Notes under the pieces: model-generated
What the model was told of the DNA's origin: nothing
Database searches by the model: none
Seen by the model: only the letters and a program-made list of their open reading frames with translations
Source: Pseudomonas sp. JAI120
GTDB lineage: Bacteria > Pseudomonadota > Gammaproteobacteria > Pseudomonadales > Pseudomonadaceae
Length of the DNA: 64,000 nt
NCBI RefSeq assembly: GCF_014207255.1
Contig: NZ_JACHCZ010000001.1
Span: 1,228,592-1,292,591 of the forward strand
Direction: 5' to 3'
Shown here: positions 37,700-46,009 of the stretch, piece after piece
Layout of the letters: each line of letters starts with the position of its first letter
How positions within the stretch are numbered: position 1 is the stretch's first letter
Translations under genes and position numbers: made by a program

Positions 37700-39339
37700 G
37701 AAGTAGCGCCGCTGGGTTGAACGGGAGTGGCTGCTTTAGTGGTGCTCATCAGCCACAGACTGCGGATAAAGATCCAGATCATGGTCAGGATCGCGATAAT
37801 CGCGATCAGCATGAACACATCGTTGTAGGCCATGACATTGGCCTCACGGGTCGCCGCGGTGGCCAGGCTGCGGATGCCCATCAGGTTGCGCAGTTCCGGG
37901 TCGGCGATGATACCGCCATAGGCCGACCCGCCGCTCTGCACCCGCGCGGCCACACGCGGGTCGAGCAAGGTCAGGTGCTCGACGATCATGCTGGAGTGAT
38001 ACTTCTCGCGCACGATCTGGAAGGTGCCGAGCAAGGCCGCGCCGATCAGGCCGCCGAGGTTCTGGCAAATCCCGAACATCACCGAAAAGCTCACCAGGTT
38101 ACGCGGGTTGGCCAGCACGTTTTTGGTCCCCAGCACCATGGTCGGCCCCAGAAAGAACGTACCGCCGAAGCCTAGCAGGAACTGGCTGATGTACAGGTTC
38201 TGCGGACGCGTGAGGTTGCTGGAGAAACTGTCCATCACCGAACCGGTGGCCATCAGCGCCAGGGAAATCACCAGCGGCATCAGCAGGTGCGCCGGGTTGA
38301 TCGTCAGCGCACTGACCACCAACCCGGCAATCGCCCCCGCCAGCATCACCACGTACAGCGTGTGCATCTGCTGGTAGCTCATGTTCAACATCTGCATGAA
38401 CCCGACAGCACCGGTGGACTGCTCCGACAGCACCATGCGAATCAGGATCACCGCCAGCGCCAGGCGAATCATGGTGCCGCTGCCCAGCCAGCGCGTCATC
38501 AGCAGCGGGTTGGCGCGGTTATGTTCGATGGCCAGGCCGGCCATGATCAGCACCAGGGAACAGGCCGAGGCCACGCCGATCCAAGGGGCTTCCAGCCACC
38601 AGTCGATACGCCCCAGGGACAGCACCGCGCACAGCAGGGCCACGCCGCTGGCGAGGATGGCGAAGGTGAGGAAATCAAGTTTTTCAAAGGTCTTGAAGCG
38701 GTCGCCGGGGGGCAGCTTGAGCAGGAACACACAGCCCAGGCAGATCAGCGCCATGCCCAGTTCGAACAGGTACAAACCACGCCACTCGGCAATTTGCAGC
38801 AGGTCTTCGGAGAACAGTCGCGCCAGCGGCAAGGCCAATTGCGCCGTGCCCAACCCCAGCACCAGGGATTTCAACCGCCACTTCGCCGGGAACGCCTGGA
38901 TCATGTAGTACAAGCCCAACGAACTCAGCGCCGCGCCGACCATGCCATGGGCCGCCCGCACCGCGATGGCCGAGTTAAGGTCGTTGACGAACAAGTGGCC
39001 GAAGGTCACCAGCGCGTACAGCACCAGGAACACCTCGGTAAACGCCCGCAGGCCGAATTGCTGGCGAAACTTCACCAGCAGCAGGTTCATGCACACGTTG
39101 GTCATCACATAGGCGGCGGGCAGCCAGGCCATTTCCGCGGTGGTCGCCCCGAGCGCGCCTTGCAGGTATTGCAGGTTGGCGATGACCAGCGCGTTGCCCA
39201 GGCCACCGGTGATTGCCACCAGCACGCCCACCAGCGCATACAGCCAGCGCTTGTGGGTGGGATGCCACGGCGTCGACGGCGAACCGGGCAGGCTCGGGCG
39301 CTCGTGGGGTTCCCAGGTGTGGGGGGTGTATTTATCCAT
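37696..39339 (-). CDS. DHA2-family MFS transporter (EmrB-like)
   Basis: 547 residues with about 14 membrane helices, inner membrane exporter partner of the HlyD protein. Motif near the start: ALVIANLQYLQGALGATTAEMAWLPAAYVM. The usual antiporter motif C (G-x-x-x-G-P-x-x-G-G) is not obvious: the corresponding helix 5 reads LGLGTAQLALPLARLF. The gene precedes its adaptor, the reverse of emrAB. The TetR gene upstream on the same strand, 117 bases away, may control it. Confidence 0.9.
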   Translation of the reverse strand: MDKYTPHTWEPHERPSLPGSPSTPWHPTHKRWLYALVGVLVAITGGLGNALVIANLQYLQGALGATTAEMAWLPAAYVMTNVCMNLLLVKFRQQFGLRAFTEVFLVLYALVTFGHLFVNDLNSAIAVRAAHGMVGAALSSLGLYYMIQAFPAKWRLKSLVLGLGTAQLALPLARLFSEDLLQIAEWRGLYLFELGMALICLGCVFLLKLPPGDRFKTFEKLDFLTFAILASGVALLCAVLSLGRIDWWLEAPWIGVASACSLVLIMAGLAIEHNRANPLLMTRWLGSGTMIRLALAVILIRMVLSEQSTGAVGFMQMLNMSYQQMHTLYVVMLAGAIAGLVVSALTINPAHLLMPLVISLALMATGSVMDSFSSNLTRPQNLYISQFLLGFGGTFFLGPTMVLGTKNVLANPRNLVSFSVMFGICQNLGGLIGAALLGTFQIVREKYHSSMIVEHLTLLDPRVAARVQSGGSAYGGIIADPELRNLMGIRSLATAATREANVMAYNDVFMLIAIIAILTMIWIFIRSLWLMSTTKAATPVQPSGATS

Positions 39340-39456
39340 TCGATGACCTAGATGACCCGACGGGTGACGTCGGTAAAACCACTACTCAGAGACAGTAAAC
39401 CTGAGCAGAGTTCATCTTGCCATCTTGGACGTATCAGTCAGCGCCCATCTTGCCAC

Positions 39457-40044
39457 TCATGCGCTGCTTTCTTTACTCGATGGCAGGGATGCCATTATCT
39501 CAGCGCGGCACGTTTCCAATATTTCATCCGCCAGGGCCGAGTCATCCGGACACGCCCGCGACAGCATGACCGCACCGATTGCATGGGCCAGCAGGTCGAT
39601 CATTTTCGCGCGGGCCTCTTGCCTGGTGACATCCACACCCGCCGTGTACTTGTCCTCGAGTGCTGCAAGCGTGTTTTCAACGCCACTGGCAAAGGTCGCC
39701 TTCAGATCATCGGACTGACGGGCGGCGTCACCACACAGGGCTGCCAGGGTGCACCCCGCTCCCCTGCCGTCTCGGTGGTCCCTGGACACGTACAGGTTTA
39801 CAAATTCCGGCACGTCGAGATCGCAGGTACTCGACAGGGATTTGGCCAGGCTGTTTTCGGCCGCTTCGGCCATCAGATCGGCCTTGGAGCCAAAGTGTTT
39901 GTAGAAGCCTCCCTGGGTAAAACCCGCAGTAGCCATGAGTTCTGCCACACCCACACCGTCATAGCCACGCTCACGAAACAGCTCTGACGCCGTCTCCACA
40001 ATATGAGCTCGGTTGGCGAGTGATTGCGTCTTGGTGATCTTCAT
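39457..40044 (-). CDS. TetR-family transcriptional regulator
   Basis: 195 residues, AGGGG before the ATG. N-terminal HTH: RAHIVETASELFRERGYDG then VGVAELMATAGFTQGGFYKHFGSK. C-terminal ligand domain of the TetR_C type with GCTLAALCGDAARQSDDLK, common in regulators of oxidoreductase or exporter genes. Divergent from the SDR operon across a palindrome-rich gap, so autoregulation and control of the operon are likely. Confidence 0.92.
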   Translation of the reverse strand: MKITKTQSLANRAHIVETASELFRERGYDGVGVAELMATAGFTQGGFYKHFGSKADLMAEAAENSLAKSLSSTCDLDVPEFVNLYVSRDHRDGRGAGCTLAALCGDAARQSDDLKATFASGVENTLAALEDKYTAGVDVTRQEARAKMIDLLAHAIGAVMLSRACPDDSALADEILETCRAEIMASLPSSKESSA

Positions 40045-40087
40045 TTCGCGCCCCTGCGACTCCTGAACAATGGCCTGATCATACTCT

Positions 40088-40141
40088 GATGTCGTTCACA
40101 ATCAAAACTATTGACACCTTTGATTATGATCGACATCATAA
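40088..40141. promoter_or_regulatory. Divergent promoters and TetR operator candidate
   Basis: TTATGAT-CGAC-ATCATAA at 40124-40141 is a perfect 7-base-arm palindrome. It is half of a larger symmetry in which TGATGTCG (40088) and AATCAAA (40100) mirror TTTGATT (40119) and CGACATCA (40131). Plus-strand promoter TTGACA-N17-CATCAT at 40111-40139 and minus-strand promoter TTGATT-N16-TATGAT interlock with these repeats. Confidence 0.65.
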
Positions 40142-40221
40142 AACCACCCGCACATGTCTCTGCGGCTGTGCGGCGCGGATCGCCGTCTCTGATCATCCTG
40201 AACAATCAAGAGCATCTACCT

Positions 40222-41010
40222 ATGAGCACCCCAGAAACCGTACTGATTACCGGCGCCTCAACGGGCATTGGCGCGACCTACGCCGAGCGTTTTGCACAAC
40301 GTGGGCACAACCTGGTGCTGGTTGCCCGCGACAAAAGCCGGCTGGACGCATTGGCCTCGCGGCTGCGTGAGAAACACGCGGTTTCCATTGACGTGATCCA
40401 GGCCGACCTGACTCAAACCAGCGACCTGACCACCGTCGAAGCTCGCCTGCGTGATGACGCCAGTATCGGCATCCTGGTGAACAATGCGGGCGCCGCCCTG
40501 TCCGGCAGCTTCATTGAGCAATCCATCGACAGCGTTACCAACCTGGTTGCGCTCAACACCACCGCCCTGGTGCGACTCGCCAGCGCTATCGCTCCACGCC
40601 TGGTACACGCCGGTAACGGCGCGATTATCAACATTGGCTCGGTGGTGGGGCTGGCACCGGAATTCGGCATGAGCGTCTACGGTGCAACCAAGGCGTTCGT
40701 GCTGTTTCTATCCCAAGGGCTGAGCCTCGAGCTCTCGCCCAAAGGCGTCTACGTGCAAGCCGTTCTTCCAGCGGCCACCCGCACGGAAATCTGGGATCGC
40801 GCGGGCATCGACATCAATACCCTGAGCGAAATCATGAGCGTGGACGAGCTGGTCGATGCTGCGCTGGTCGGTTTTGATCGTCGCGAGCCGGTGACCATTC
40901 CGCCATTGCAAGACGCCGCCCGCTGGGATGCCCTGCAGGCCGCCCGCCAAGGTTTGCTGTCAGAGATTCGCCAATCGGTCGTCGCCGAGCGCTATCAAGC
41001 CAAGGCGTGA
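40222..41010 (+). CDS. Short-chain dehydrogenase/reductase
   Basis: 262 residues from MSTPETVLITGASTGIG; the longer upstream start has no ribosome-binding site. Cofactor motif TGASTGIG, NNAG at about 89, catalytic Ser in NIGSVVG and YGATK (Tyr-x-x-x-Lys). VLVARDKSRLDAL suggests NADP preference (Arg after the second strand). First gene of a three-gene oxidoreductase operon. Substrate unknown. Confidence 0.9.
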   Translation: MSTPETVLITGASTGIGATYAERFAQRGHNLVLVARDKSRLDALASRLREKHAVSIDVIQADLTQTSDLTTVEARLRDDASIGILVNNAGAALSGSFIEQSIDSVTNLVALNTTALVRLASAIAPRLVHAGNGAIINIGSVVGLAPEFGMSVYGATKAFVLFLSQGLSLELSPKGVYVQAVLPAATRTEIWDRAGIDINTLSEIMSVDELVDAALVGFDRREPVTIPPLQDAARWDALQAARQGLLSEIRQSVVAERYQAKA

Positions 41011-41038
41011 TAGTCACGCGAACCATGGGAACTGAACG

Positions 41039-42037
41039 ATGAAAGCCTTCCTGATCGACCGTTACGGCAAGAATCAAGGACGCCTTGCCGAGGTACCGGA
41101 CCCGGAACCAGGCATCCACGACGTGCTGATCAAGGTGCATGCCAGCAGCGTCAACCTGCTGGATTCGAAGATCAGCAAGGGTGAATTCAAACTGATCCTG
41201 CCGTACACATTCCCGCTGATCATGGGCAACGACGTGGCCGGCGTCGTCGTTCGCGTAGGGTCAGGCGTGCGCAGCTTCAAGCCCGGTGACGAGGTCTACG
41301 CGCGCCCGCCCGACGCGCGCATCGGTGGCTTTGCCGAGCTGATCGCGATTGAGGAAAGTGCCCTCGCACTGAAACCCAAAAACACCAGCATGGAACAAGC
41401 CGCCGCCCTGCCCCTGGTTGCACTGACCGCCTGGCAGGTGCTGGTTGAAACAGCCCGCTTGAAGAAGGGACAAAAAGTCTTTATCCAGGCGGGCTCCGGT
41501 GGTGTCGGCAGCATTGCCATCCAGCTTGCAAAACACCTGGGGGCTTTCGTTGCCACCACGACCAGCACCCCCAACGTGGAGTGGGTCAAGGCGCTGGGAG
41601 CAGACGTCGTCATCGACTACACGCAGCAAAACTTCGAAACCGTGTTGCGTGACTACGACGTCGTATTGAACAGCCTGGGCCCTGCCGAACTGGAAACATC
41701 CCTGCGCATTCTCAAGCCGGGTGGGCAGCTCATTTCTATCTCAGGGCCACCAACCGCCGAGTTCGCACGCGAGCAAAAGCTGTCCTGGGGACTCGGTTGG
41801 ATCATGCGCCTGTTAAGCAGTGGCATACGCAGAAAAGCCCGCAGGCAGGGCGTCGACTATGGGTTCGTGTTCATGCGCGCGAGCGGTGCGCAATTGCAGA
41901 AAATCACCGCGCTCGTCGAGTCCGGCGCTATTACACCCGTGATCAACCGAACCTTCCCTTTCGAGGCAACGGCTGAGGCATTGAGCTATGTCGAACGGGG
42001 CAGAGCCAAGGGGAAGGTGGTCATCAAGATCATATGA
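41039..42037 (+). CDS. Zinc-free MDR family oxidoreductase (quinone reductase-like)
   Basis: 332 residues. GroES-like N-terminal part (FLIDRYGKNQGRLAEVPDPEPGIHDVLIKVHASSVNLLDSKISKG) and Rossmann part with QAGSGGVGSIAIQLAKHLGA. The cysteines that bind zinc in alcohol dehydrogenases are absent, which fits the quinone oxidoreductase/enoyl reductase branch. Second gene of the SDR operon; substrate unknown. Confidence 0.88.
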   Translation: MKAFLIDRYGKNQGRLAEVPDPEPGIHDVLIKVHASSVNLLDSKISKGEFKLILPYTFPLIMGNDVAGVVVRVGSGVRSFKPGDEVYARPPDARIGGFAELIAIEESALALKPKNTSMEQAAALPLVALTAWQVLVETARLKKGQKVFIQAGSGGVGSIAIQLAKHLGAFVATTTSTPNVEWVKALGADVVIDYTQQNFETVLRDYDVVLNSLGPAELETSLRILKPGGQLISISGPPTAEFAREQKLSWGLGWIMRLLSSGIRRKARRQGVDYGFVFMRASGAQLQKITALVESGAITPVINRTFPFEATAEALSYVERGRAKGKVVIKII

Positions 42038-42071
42038 CCCAGCACACACTCAACAACCGGCGGAGCCTCAA

Positions 42072-42884
42072 ATGAAAACACCTTCCGAAAGAACTGCGAT
42101 AGTCACCGGTGCGTCGTCCGGTATTGGTCAAGCGACTGCTGAAGCACTGGTGCGTGCAGGGTATAGGGTATTTGGCACAAGTCGGAAAGCGGGGGCCAGC
42201 TCAACGCCGGTGTCCATGCTCACCTGCGACGTGACAGACGACACCTCTGTCAGTGCGCTCGTCTCCACCGTGCTCGCACAGACCGGGCGGATCGATCTGC
42301 TGGTCAATAATGCCGGCATCGGCCTGCTGGGCGGCGCTGAAGAATTCTCGCTCCCACAGGTACAGGCACTGTTCGACGTCAATCTGTTCGGCGTCATCCG
42401 CATGACCAATGCGGTACTCCCGGCAATGCGAGAGCGTGGCCAGGGGCGCATCATCAATATCGGATCGATTCTAGGGGTAATCCCCGCGCCCTACTCCGCT
42501 CATTATTCGGCGGTCAAGCACGCGCTGGAAGGCTATTCCGAATCCCTTGACCACGAGGTGCGTGCCTTCAATATTCGCGTCTCGGTCATCGAGCCCGCAT
42601 TCGTGCGTACCGTCTTCGATCAAAACGGTATTGAGCCAGACTCGCTGCTGAAGACCTACGATCAGCCCCGAGCCGGGTTCAAGGCACTGCTGGCCGAGGT
42701 GATGCCGAAAGCCGACCGGCCAGACGTCGTCGCGGCAGTCGTGGTCAAAGCCGCGACCGACATCCACCCTCAGCCTCGCTACACGGCTGGCAAGGCCGCA
42801 CGACAAATCAGCCTGCTGCGCCGCTTCGCCCCTGCTGGGTTCTTCGATAAGGCCTTGCGTAAGCAATTTCGCCTGCCGGTTTGA
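42072..42884 (+). CDS. Short-chain dehydrogenase/reductase
   Basis: 270 residues from MKTPSERTAIVTGASSGIGQATAE. Cofactor motif TGASSGIG, NNAGIGLLGG, NIGSILG and the catalytic YSAVKHALEGYSESLDHEV. Classical SDR of the type often called oxidoreductase with unknown substrate. 34 bases after the MDR gene. The end KTYDQPRAGF and a conserved C-terminal LRRFAPAGFFDKALRKQF are seen in this branch. Confidence 0.9.
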   Translation: MKTPSERTAIVTGASSGIGQATAEALVRAGYRVFGTSRKAGASSTPVSMLTCDVTDDTSVSALVSTVLAQTGRIDLLVNNAGIGLLGGAEEFSLPQVQALFDVNLFGVIRMTNAVLPAMRERGQGRIINIGSILGVIPAPYSAHYSAVKHALEGYSESLDHEVRAFNIRVSVIEPAFVRTVFDQNGIEPDSLLKTYDQPRAGFKALLAEVMPKADRPDVVAAVVVKAATDIHPQPRYTAGKAARQISLLRRFAPAGFFDKALRKQFRLPV

Positions 42885-42902
42885 ATCACAAGATGTGCAG
42901 AC

Positions 42903-43042
42903 TTGTGGCGAGAGGGCTTGTCCCGCGTTGGGCTGCGCAGCAGCCCCAAAACCAGCCACTACGCAATATCGGGTACACCGCATTCGTCCTTCATTGGGGG
43001 CGCTTCGCACCCCAACGGGGGACAAGCCCGCTCGCCACAGGG
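42903..43042. repeat. REP doublet of a second class
   Basis: TTGTGGCGAGAGGGCTTGTC then CCGCGTTGGGCTGCGCAGC, and the inverted partner GGGGGCGCTTCGCACCCC then AACGGGGGACAAGCCCGCTC and GCCACAGG. The tail GTGGCGAG and the extra GGGCTGCGCAGCAGCCC stem mark a class different from the GTGGGAGG units elsewhere in the window. Confidence 0.75.
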
Positions 43043-43079
43043 GTTCCAGTTTGCTGTGCATCCAGAAGCGCATTTCAAA

Positions 43080-44558
43080 TCAGATCCAACCGAGCCAGCT
43101 CCAGTAAGTCGCCGCAAACACCAACATCAACCCATACCCGATCAACGTCACCAGAATCCCCACCTTGGCAAACTGCCGCGCCGTAAACGTCCCGGTCCCC
43201 AGGCACACCATGTTCTGCGGCGCATTGATCGGCAGGATAAACCCGTAGCTCATCACAAACCCCAGCAGCATGGTCATGCCCAAGCGGTTGAACTCCCCCG
43301 GCAAGGTCTGCAACACCGCAATCAATATCGGCAACAGCGCCGAGGTCAGCGCCGTGGCGCTGGCAAAGCCCAGGTGGATCACGATCAAAAACGCCCCCAG
43401 GATCGCAAACACCCCCAGCGGCCCGACCTGATCCAGGCCGGTGTGCGCCACCACCTGGGAGCCCAGCCATTGCCCGGCCTGGGTGGTCAGCAGCGCGGTA
43501 CCGAGGCTGATGCCCACGCCAAACACAATCACCGTGCCCCATGGAATGCGCGACTGCACATCCTTCCAGGTCATCACCCCAATCCCCGGCAGCAGCAGGA
43601 ACACCAGCCCGGCGTAGGTGGTCGAGGTGGTGTCGAAAGGGTGCAGGCGCCCTTCCGTCGCCCATGCCAACAGCAACAACACCGACACCGTCAGCAAGCG
43701 TTTCTGCGGGCCGGTCATCGGGCCGATGTCCACCAGGGACTGGGCCACGGCTTCCTTGCCACCGGGGATGCTGTCGGTTTCCGGCGGCAGCAGCTTGATC
43801 ACCAGGAACAGCAACACCGCCGACATGATCACCGCCCACGGCGCGCCGGCGATCAGCCAGTCGATCCACGACACGCGCTGGCCGAGCATCTTGTCCATAA
43901 AGCCCACGGTCAGCAGGTTTTGCGCGGCGGCGGTCTGGATGCCGACGTTCCAGATGCTGGTGCCCTGGGCCACCACGATCATCAGGCCGGCGGCGATGTT
44001 GGAGCGCTTGTCCACGCCAAACGCGGCGACCACGCCCATCATGATCGGCACCACACAGGCGCTGCGCGCAGTGGCGCTGGGGACGACGAGGCTGAGCAGG
44101 ATCGTCACCGCAATCGCCCCAAGCAGAATGCCGCGGGTGCTGGTGCCGACGCGGGTCAGGGTCACCAGGGCGATGCGCCGGTCCAGGCCGGTGTGGGTCA
44201 TGGCCGCCGCAATGAACAACGCGCCCGCCACCAGGGCCAGTGCCGGGTTGGAAAAGCCGGTGAGCGCCATGCTGATGGCCGGGCTGGAGCCGATCAGGTG
44301 GGTGGGGTCTTGCAGCGACGGTGCCGTGCCAAGCAAAAACGCCATGAGCGAGGTAATCATGATCGCGCTGGCTTCATAAGACACCGCCTCGGTGATCCAC
44401 ACCACCACGGCAAACGCGAGGATCGCCAGCATGCGCTGCCCAGCCACCGGTAAGTCGACGGGCATCGGCAACAGCAGCACGCCGACCATCACCAGTACAC
44501 CGATCACCAGGCCCAGGGGCAACTTGAAGGATGCTGCGGTTGTTGCGGGGGCGTTCAT
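43080..44558 (-). CDS. DASS/SLC13-family anion:sodium symporter
   Basis: 492 residues from MNAPATTAASF with GGAG upstream; 11 to 13 membrane helices. Family features: ITEAVSYEASAIMITSLMAFLLG, ALTGFSNPALALVAGALFIAAAM and the second repeat half LGFASATALTSALLPILIAVLQ. Moves di- or tricarboxylates, sulfate or related anions with sodium. It follows the hybrid kinase gene on the same strand behind two palindromes; its substrate and any tie to alcohol oxidation are unknown. Confidence 0.9.
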   Translation of the reverse strand: MNAPATTAASFKLPLGLVIGVLVMVGVLLLPMPVDLPVAGQRMLAILAFAVVVWITEAVSYEASAIMITSLMAFLLGTAPSLQDPTHLIGSSPAISMALTGFSNPALALVAGALFIAAAMTHTGLDRRIALVTLTRVGTSTRGILLGAIAVTILLSLVVPSATARSACVVPIMMGVVAAFGVDKRSNIAAGLMIVVAQGTSIWNVGIQTAAAQNLLTVGFMDKMLGQRVSWIDWLIAGAPWAVIMSAVLLFLVIKLLPPETDSIPGGKEAVAQSLVDIGPMTGPQKRLLTVSVLLLLAWATEGRLHPFDTTSTTYAGLVFLLLPGIGVMTWKDVQSRIPWGTVIVFGVGISLGTALLTTQAGQWLGSQVVAHTGLDQVGPLGVFAILGAFLIVIHLGFASATALTSALLPILIAVLQTLPGEFNRLGMTMLLGFVMSYGFILPINAPQNMVCLGTGTFTARQFAKVGILVTLIGYGLMLVFAATYWSWLGWI

Positions 44559-44571
44559 GGCGGGCTCCGTC

Positions 44572-44590
44572 GGGCTCTGAATCAGAGCCC
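44572..44590. promoter_or_regulatory. Perfect 19-base palindrome upstream of the DASS transporter gene
   Basis: GGGCTCTGA-A-TCAGAGCCC, nine-base arms, ending right before the Shine-Dalgarno of the transporter. Operator or leader hairpin. Confidence 0.5.
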
Positions 44591-44615
44591 GCAGCATGGG
44601 GCAAAGCGCCGCAAC

Positions 44616-44639
44616 GGGTGTTGACGGGTATCAACACCC
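44616..44639 (-). terminator. Hairpin at the end of the hybrid kinase gene
   Basis: GGGTGTTGA, spacer CGGGTA, TCAACACCC: nine-base arms, touching the kinase stop codon. No clear U-tract follows on the minus strand, so termination is uncertain. Confidence 0.4.
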
Positions 44640-46009
44640 TAGGTCAATAACTGGCTCAATACCGCCCGCAACTTGCCGGGCTTGAGCGGTTTGTTCAACA
44701 ACGGCGCGTCCAGGCGACGCAGCACGCGGCGGCACTGGTCGGTGCGGTCGGCGGTGATGATCACGGCGGGGATGTTCTGCGCGAAATGCTCTCGCAGGTG
44801 CTTGACCACCGCACAGCCCACCACGCCGTGGTCAAGGTGGTAGTCGGCGAGGATCAATTCCGGTGCCCTGCCCTGCAGCGCCAGCAACGCCCCGGCCTGG
44901 TCGGTGGCAGTGATCACCTCACAGCCCCACTGCCCCAGCAGCGCGCGCATGCTGTCGAGGATGCTCACCTCGTTATCGATTACCAGCAAACGCCGCCCCG
45001 GCAGCGGGTTGCCCGTGGTCGGCAGCACCGGCAGTTGGCTGATCGCCAGGGGCATCTCTTCGCTGATGGGCACCTCGATACTGAACATCGAGCCACGCCC
45101 CGGCCACGAACGGACCGCCACCGGGTAGCCGAGGATCTCGGCGATGCGCTCGACAATCGCCAGGCCCAGCCCTACGCCTTTGCGGTCCGAGGCACGGCCG
45201 ACGTCGAGCTGGTTGAACTCGAGGAAGATCGCATCGAGCCGGTCGGCCGCGATGCCGCGCCCGGTGTCCCACACCTCCAGGCGCAGGCGATCGCCACGGC
45301 GGCGCGCGCCGAGCAGGATGCAGCCCTCGTCGGTGTAGCGGCAGGCGTTGCTGAGGAAGTTACGCAGGATCCGCGTCACCAGGCGCAGGTCAGTGCGAAT
45401 CGCATAATGGCCGGTACGCGCGCGCAGGTTCAGCCCGGCCGCCAGCGCCACCGACTGGAACTCCGAGACCAGCGGCGCAAACAGCTCATCCAGGCGATAC
45501 AGCGCCACATCGGGCTTGACCGCCGCCTGGTCGAGCCGCGAAATATCCAGCAGGTCGGTGAGCAAATCCTCGGCGCCTTCCAGGGCCTGGTGCGTACGTT
45601 CCACCAGCACCTGCTCGACGCTGGGCAAGTTGCGTTCGCGCAGGGTCGAGATCAGCAGCCGCGCCGCGTTAAGCGGTTGCAGCAGGTCATGGCTGGCGGC
45701 GGCAAGGTATTTGTCCTTGCTGCGGTTGGCAGCTTCGGCGGCGTCGCGCGCATCGCGCAGTTCCTGCTCGACCTGCTCGCGCTGGGCGATCTGTTGTTGC
45801 AGGTTGCGGTTGGCTTCCAGCAGCTCATCGGTGCGCGCCGCCACGCGCTGCTCCAGCTCATCGTTGAGACGGATATAGCGGTTGCGCTCGGCCTCCAGCT
45901 CGTCGAGGCGCGCGGTGAGTTCCGGGTAGTGGCTCTTGCGCGCCGAGTGATTGCCCAGGCCCAGCAACCCGGCCAGGGCCTGTTGCTGGTCGTCAGAGCG
46001 CTTCGCCAT
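44639..46009 (-). CDS. Soluble hybrid sensor histidine kinase (ErcS'/NahK-like)
   Basis: 456 residues with no membrane helix and no recognised input domain. Residues about 25-110 are coiled coil (ELTARLDELEAERNRY and following); the HisKA box is AAASHDLLQPLNAARLL; the ATPase part shows NFLSNACRYTDEG, DTGRGIA and GVGLGLAIVERI. A C-terminal receiver domain (LLVIDNEVSILDSMRALL; phospho-acceptor in LILADYHLDHG; Lys in NKPLKPGKL) makes it a hybrid. Its start lies inside the end of the iron-alcohol dehydrogenase gene (17-base overlap). In other pseudomonads such kinases belong to the ethanol-oxidation regulatory chain. Confidence 0.9.
   Translation of the reverse strand: MAKRSDDQQQALAGLLGLGNHSARKSHYPELTARLDELEAERNRYIRLNDELEQRVAARTDELLEANRNLQQQIAQREQVEQELRDARDAAEAANRSKDKYLAAASHDLLQPLNAARLLISTLRERNLPSVEQVLVERTHQALEGAEDLLTDLLDISRLDQAAVKPDVALYRLDELFAPLVSEFQSVALAAGLNLRARTGHYAIRTDLRLVTRILRNFLSNACRYTDEGCILLGARRRGDRLRLEVWDTGRGIAADRLDAIFLEFNQLDVGRASDRKGVGLGLAIVERIAEILGYPVAVRSWPGRGSMFSIEVPISEEMPLAISQLPVLPTTGNPLPGRRLLVIDNEVSILDSMRALLGQWGCEVITATDQAGALLALQGRAPELILADYHLDHGVVGCAVVKHLREHFAQNIPAVIITADRTDQCRRVLRRLDAPLLNKPLKPGKLRAVLSQLLT

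Noticed and set aside
36554..39339. Calling the HlyD-MFS pair emrAB
   Set aside because: Gene order is reversed and the pump lacks a clear motif C; only family-level naming is supported.
42903..44453. 516-codon plus-strand frame rich in Gln, His and Arg
   Set aside because: Runs through REP sequence and then antisense to the DASS transporter; composition is that of a shadow.
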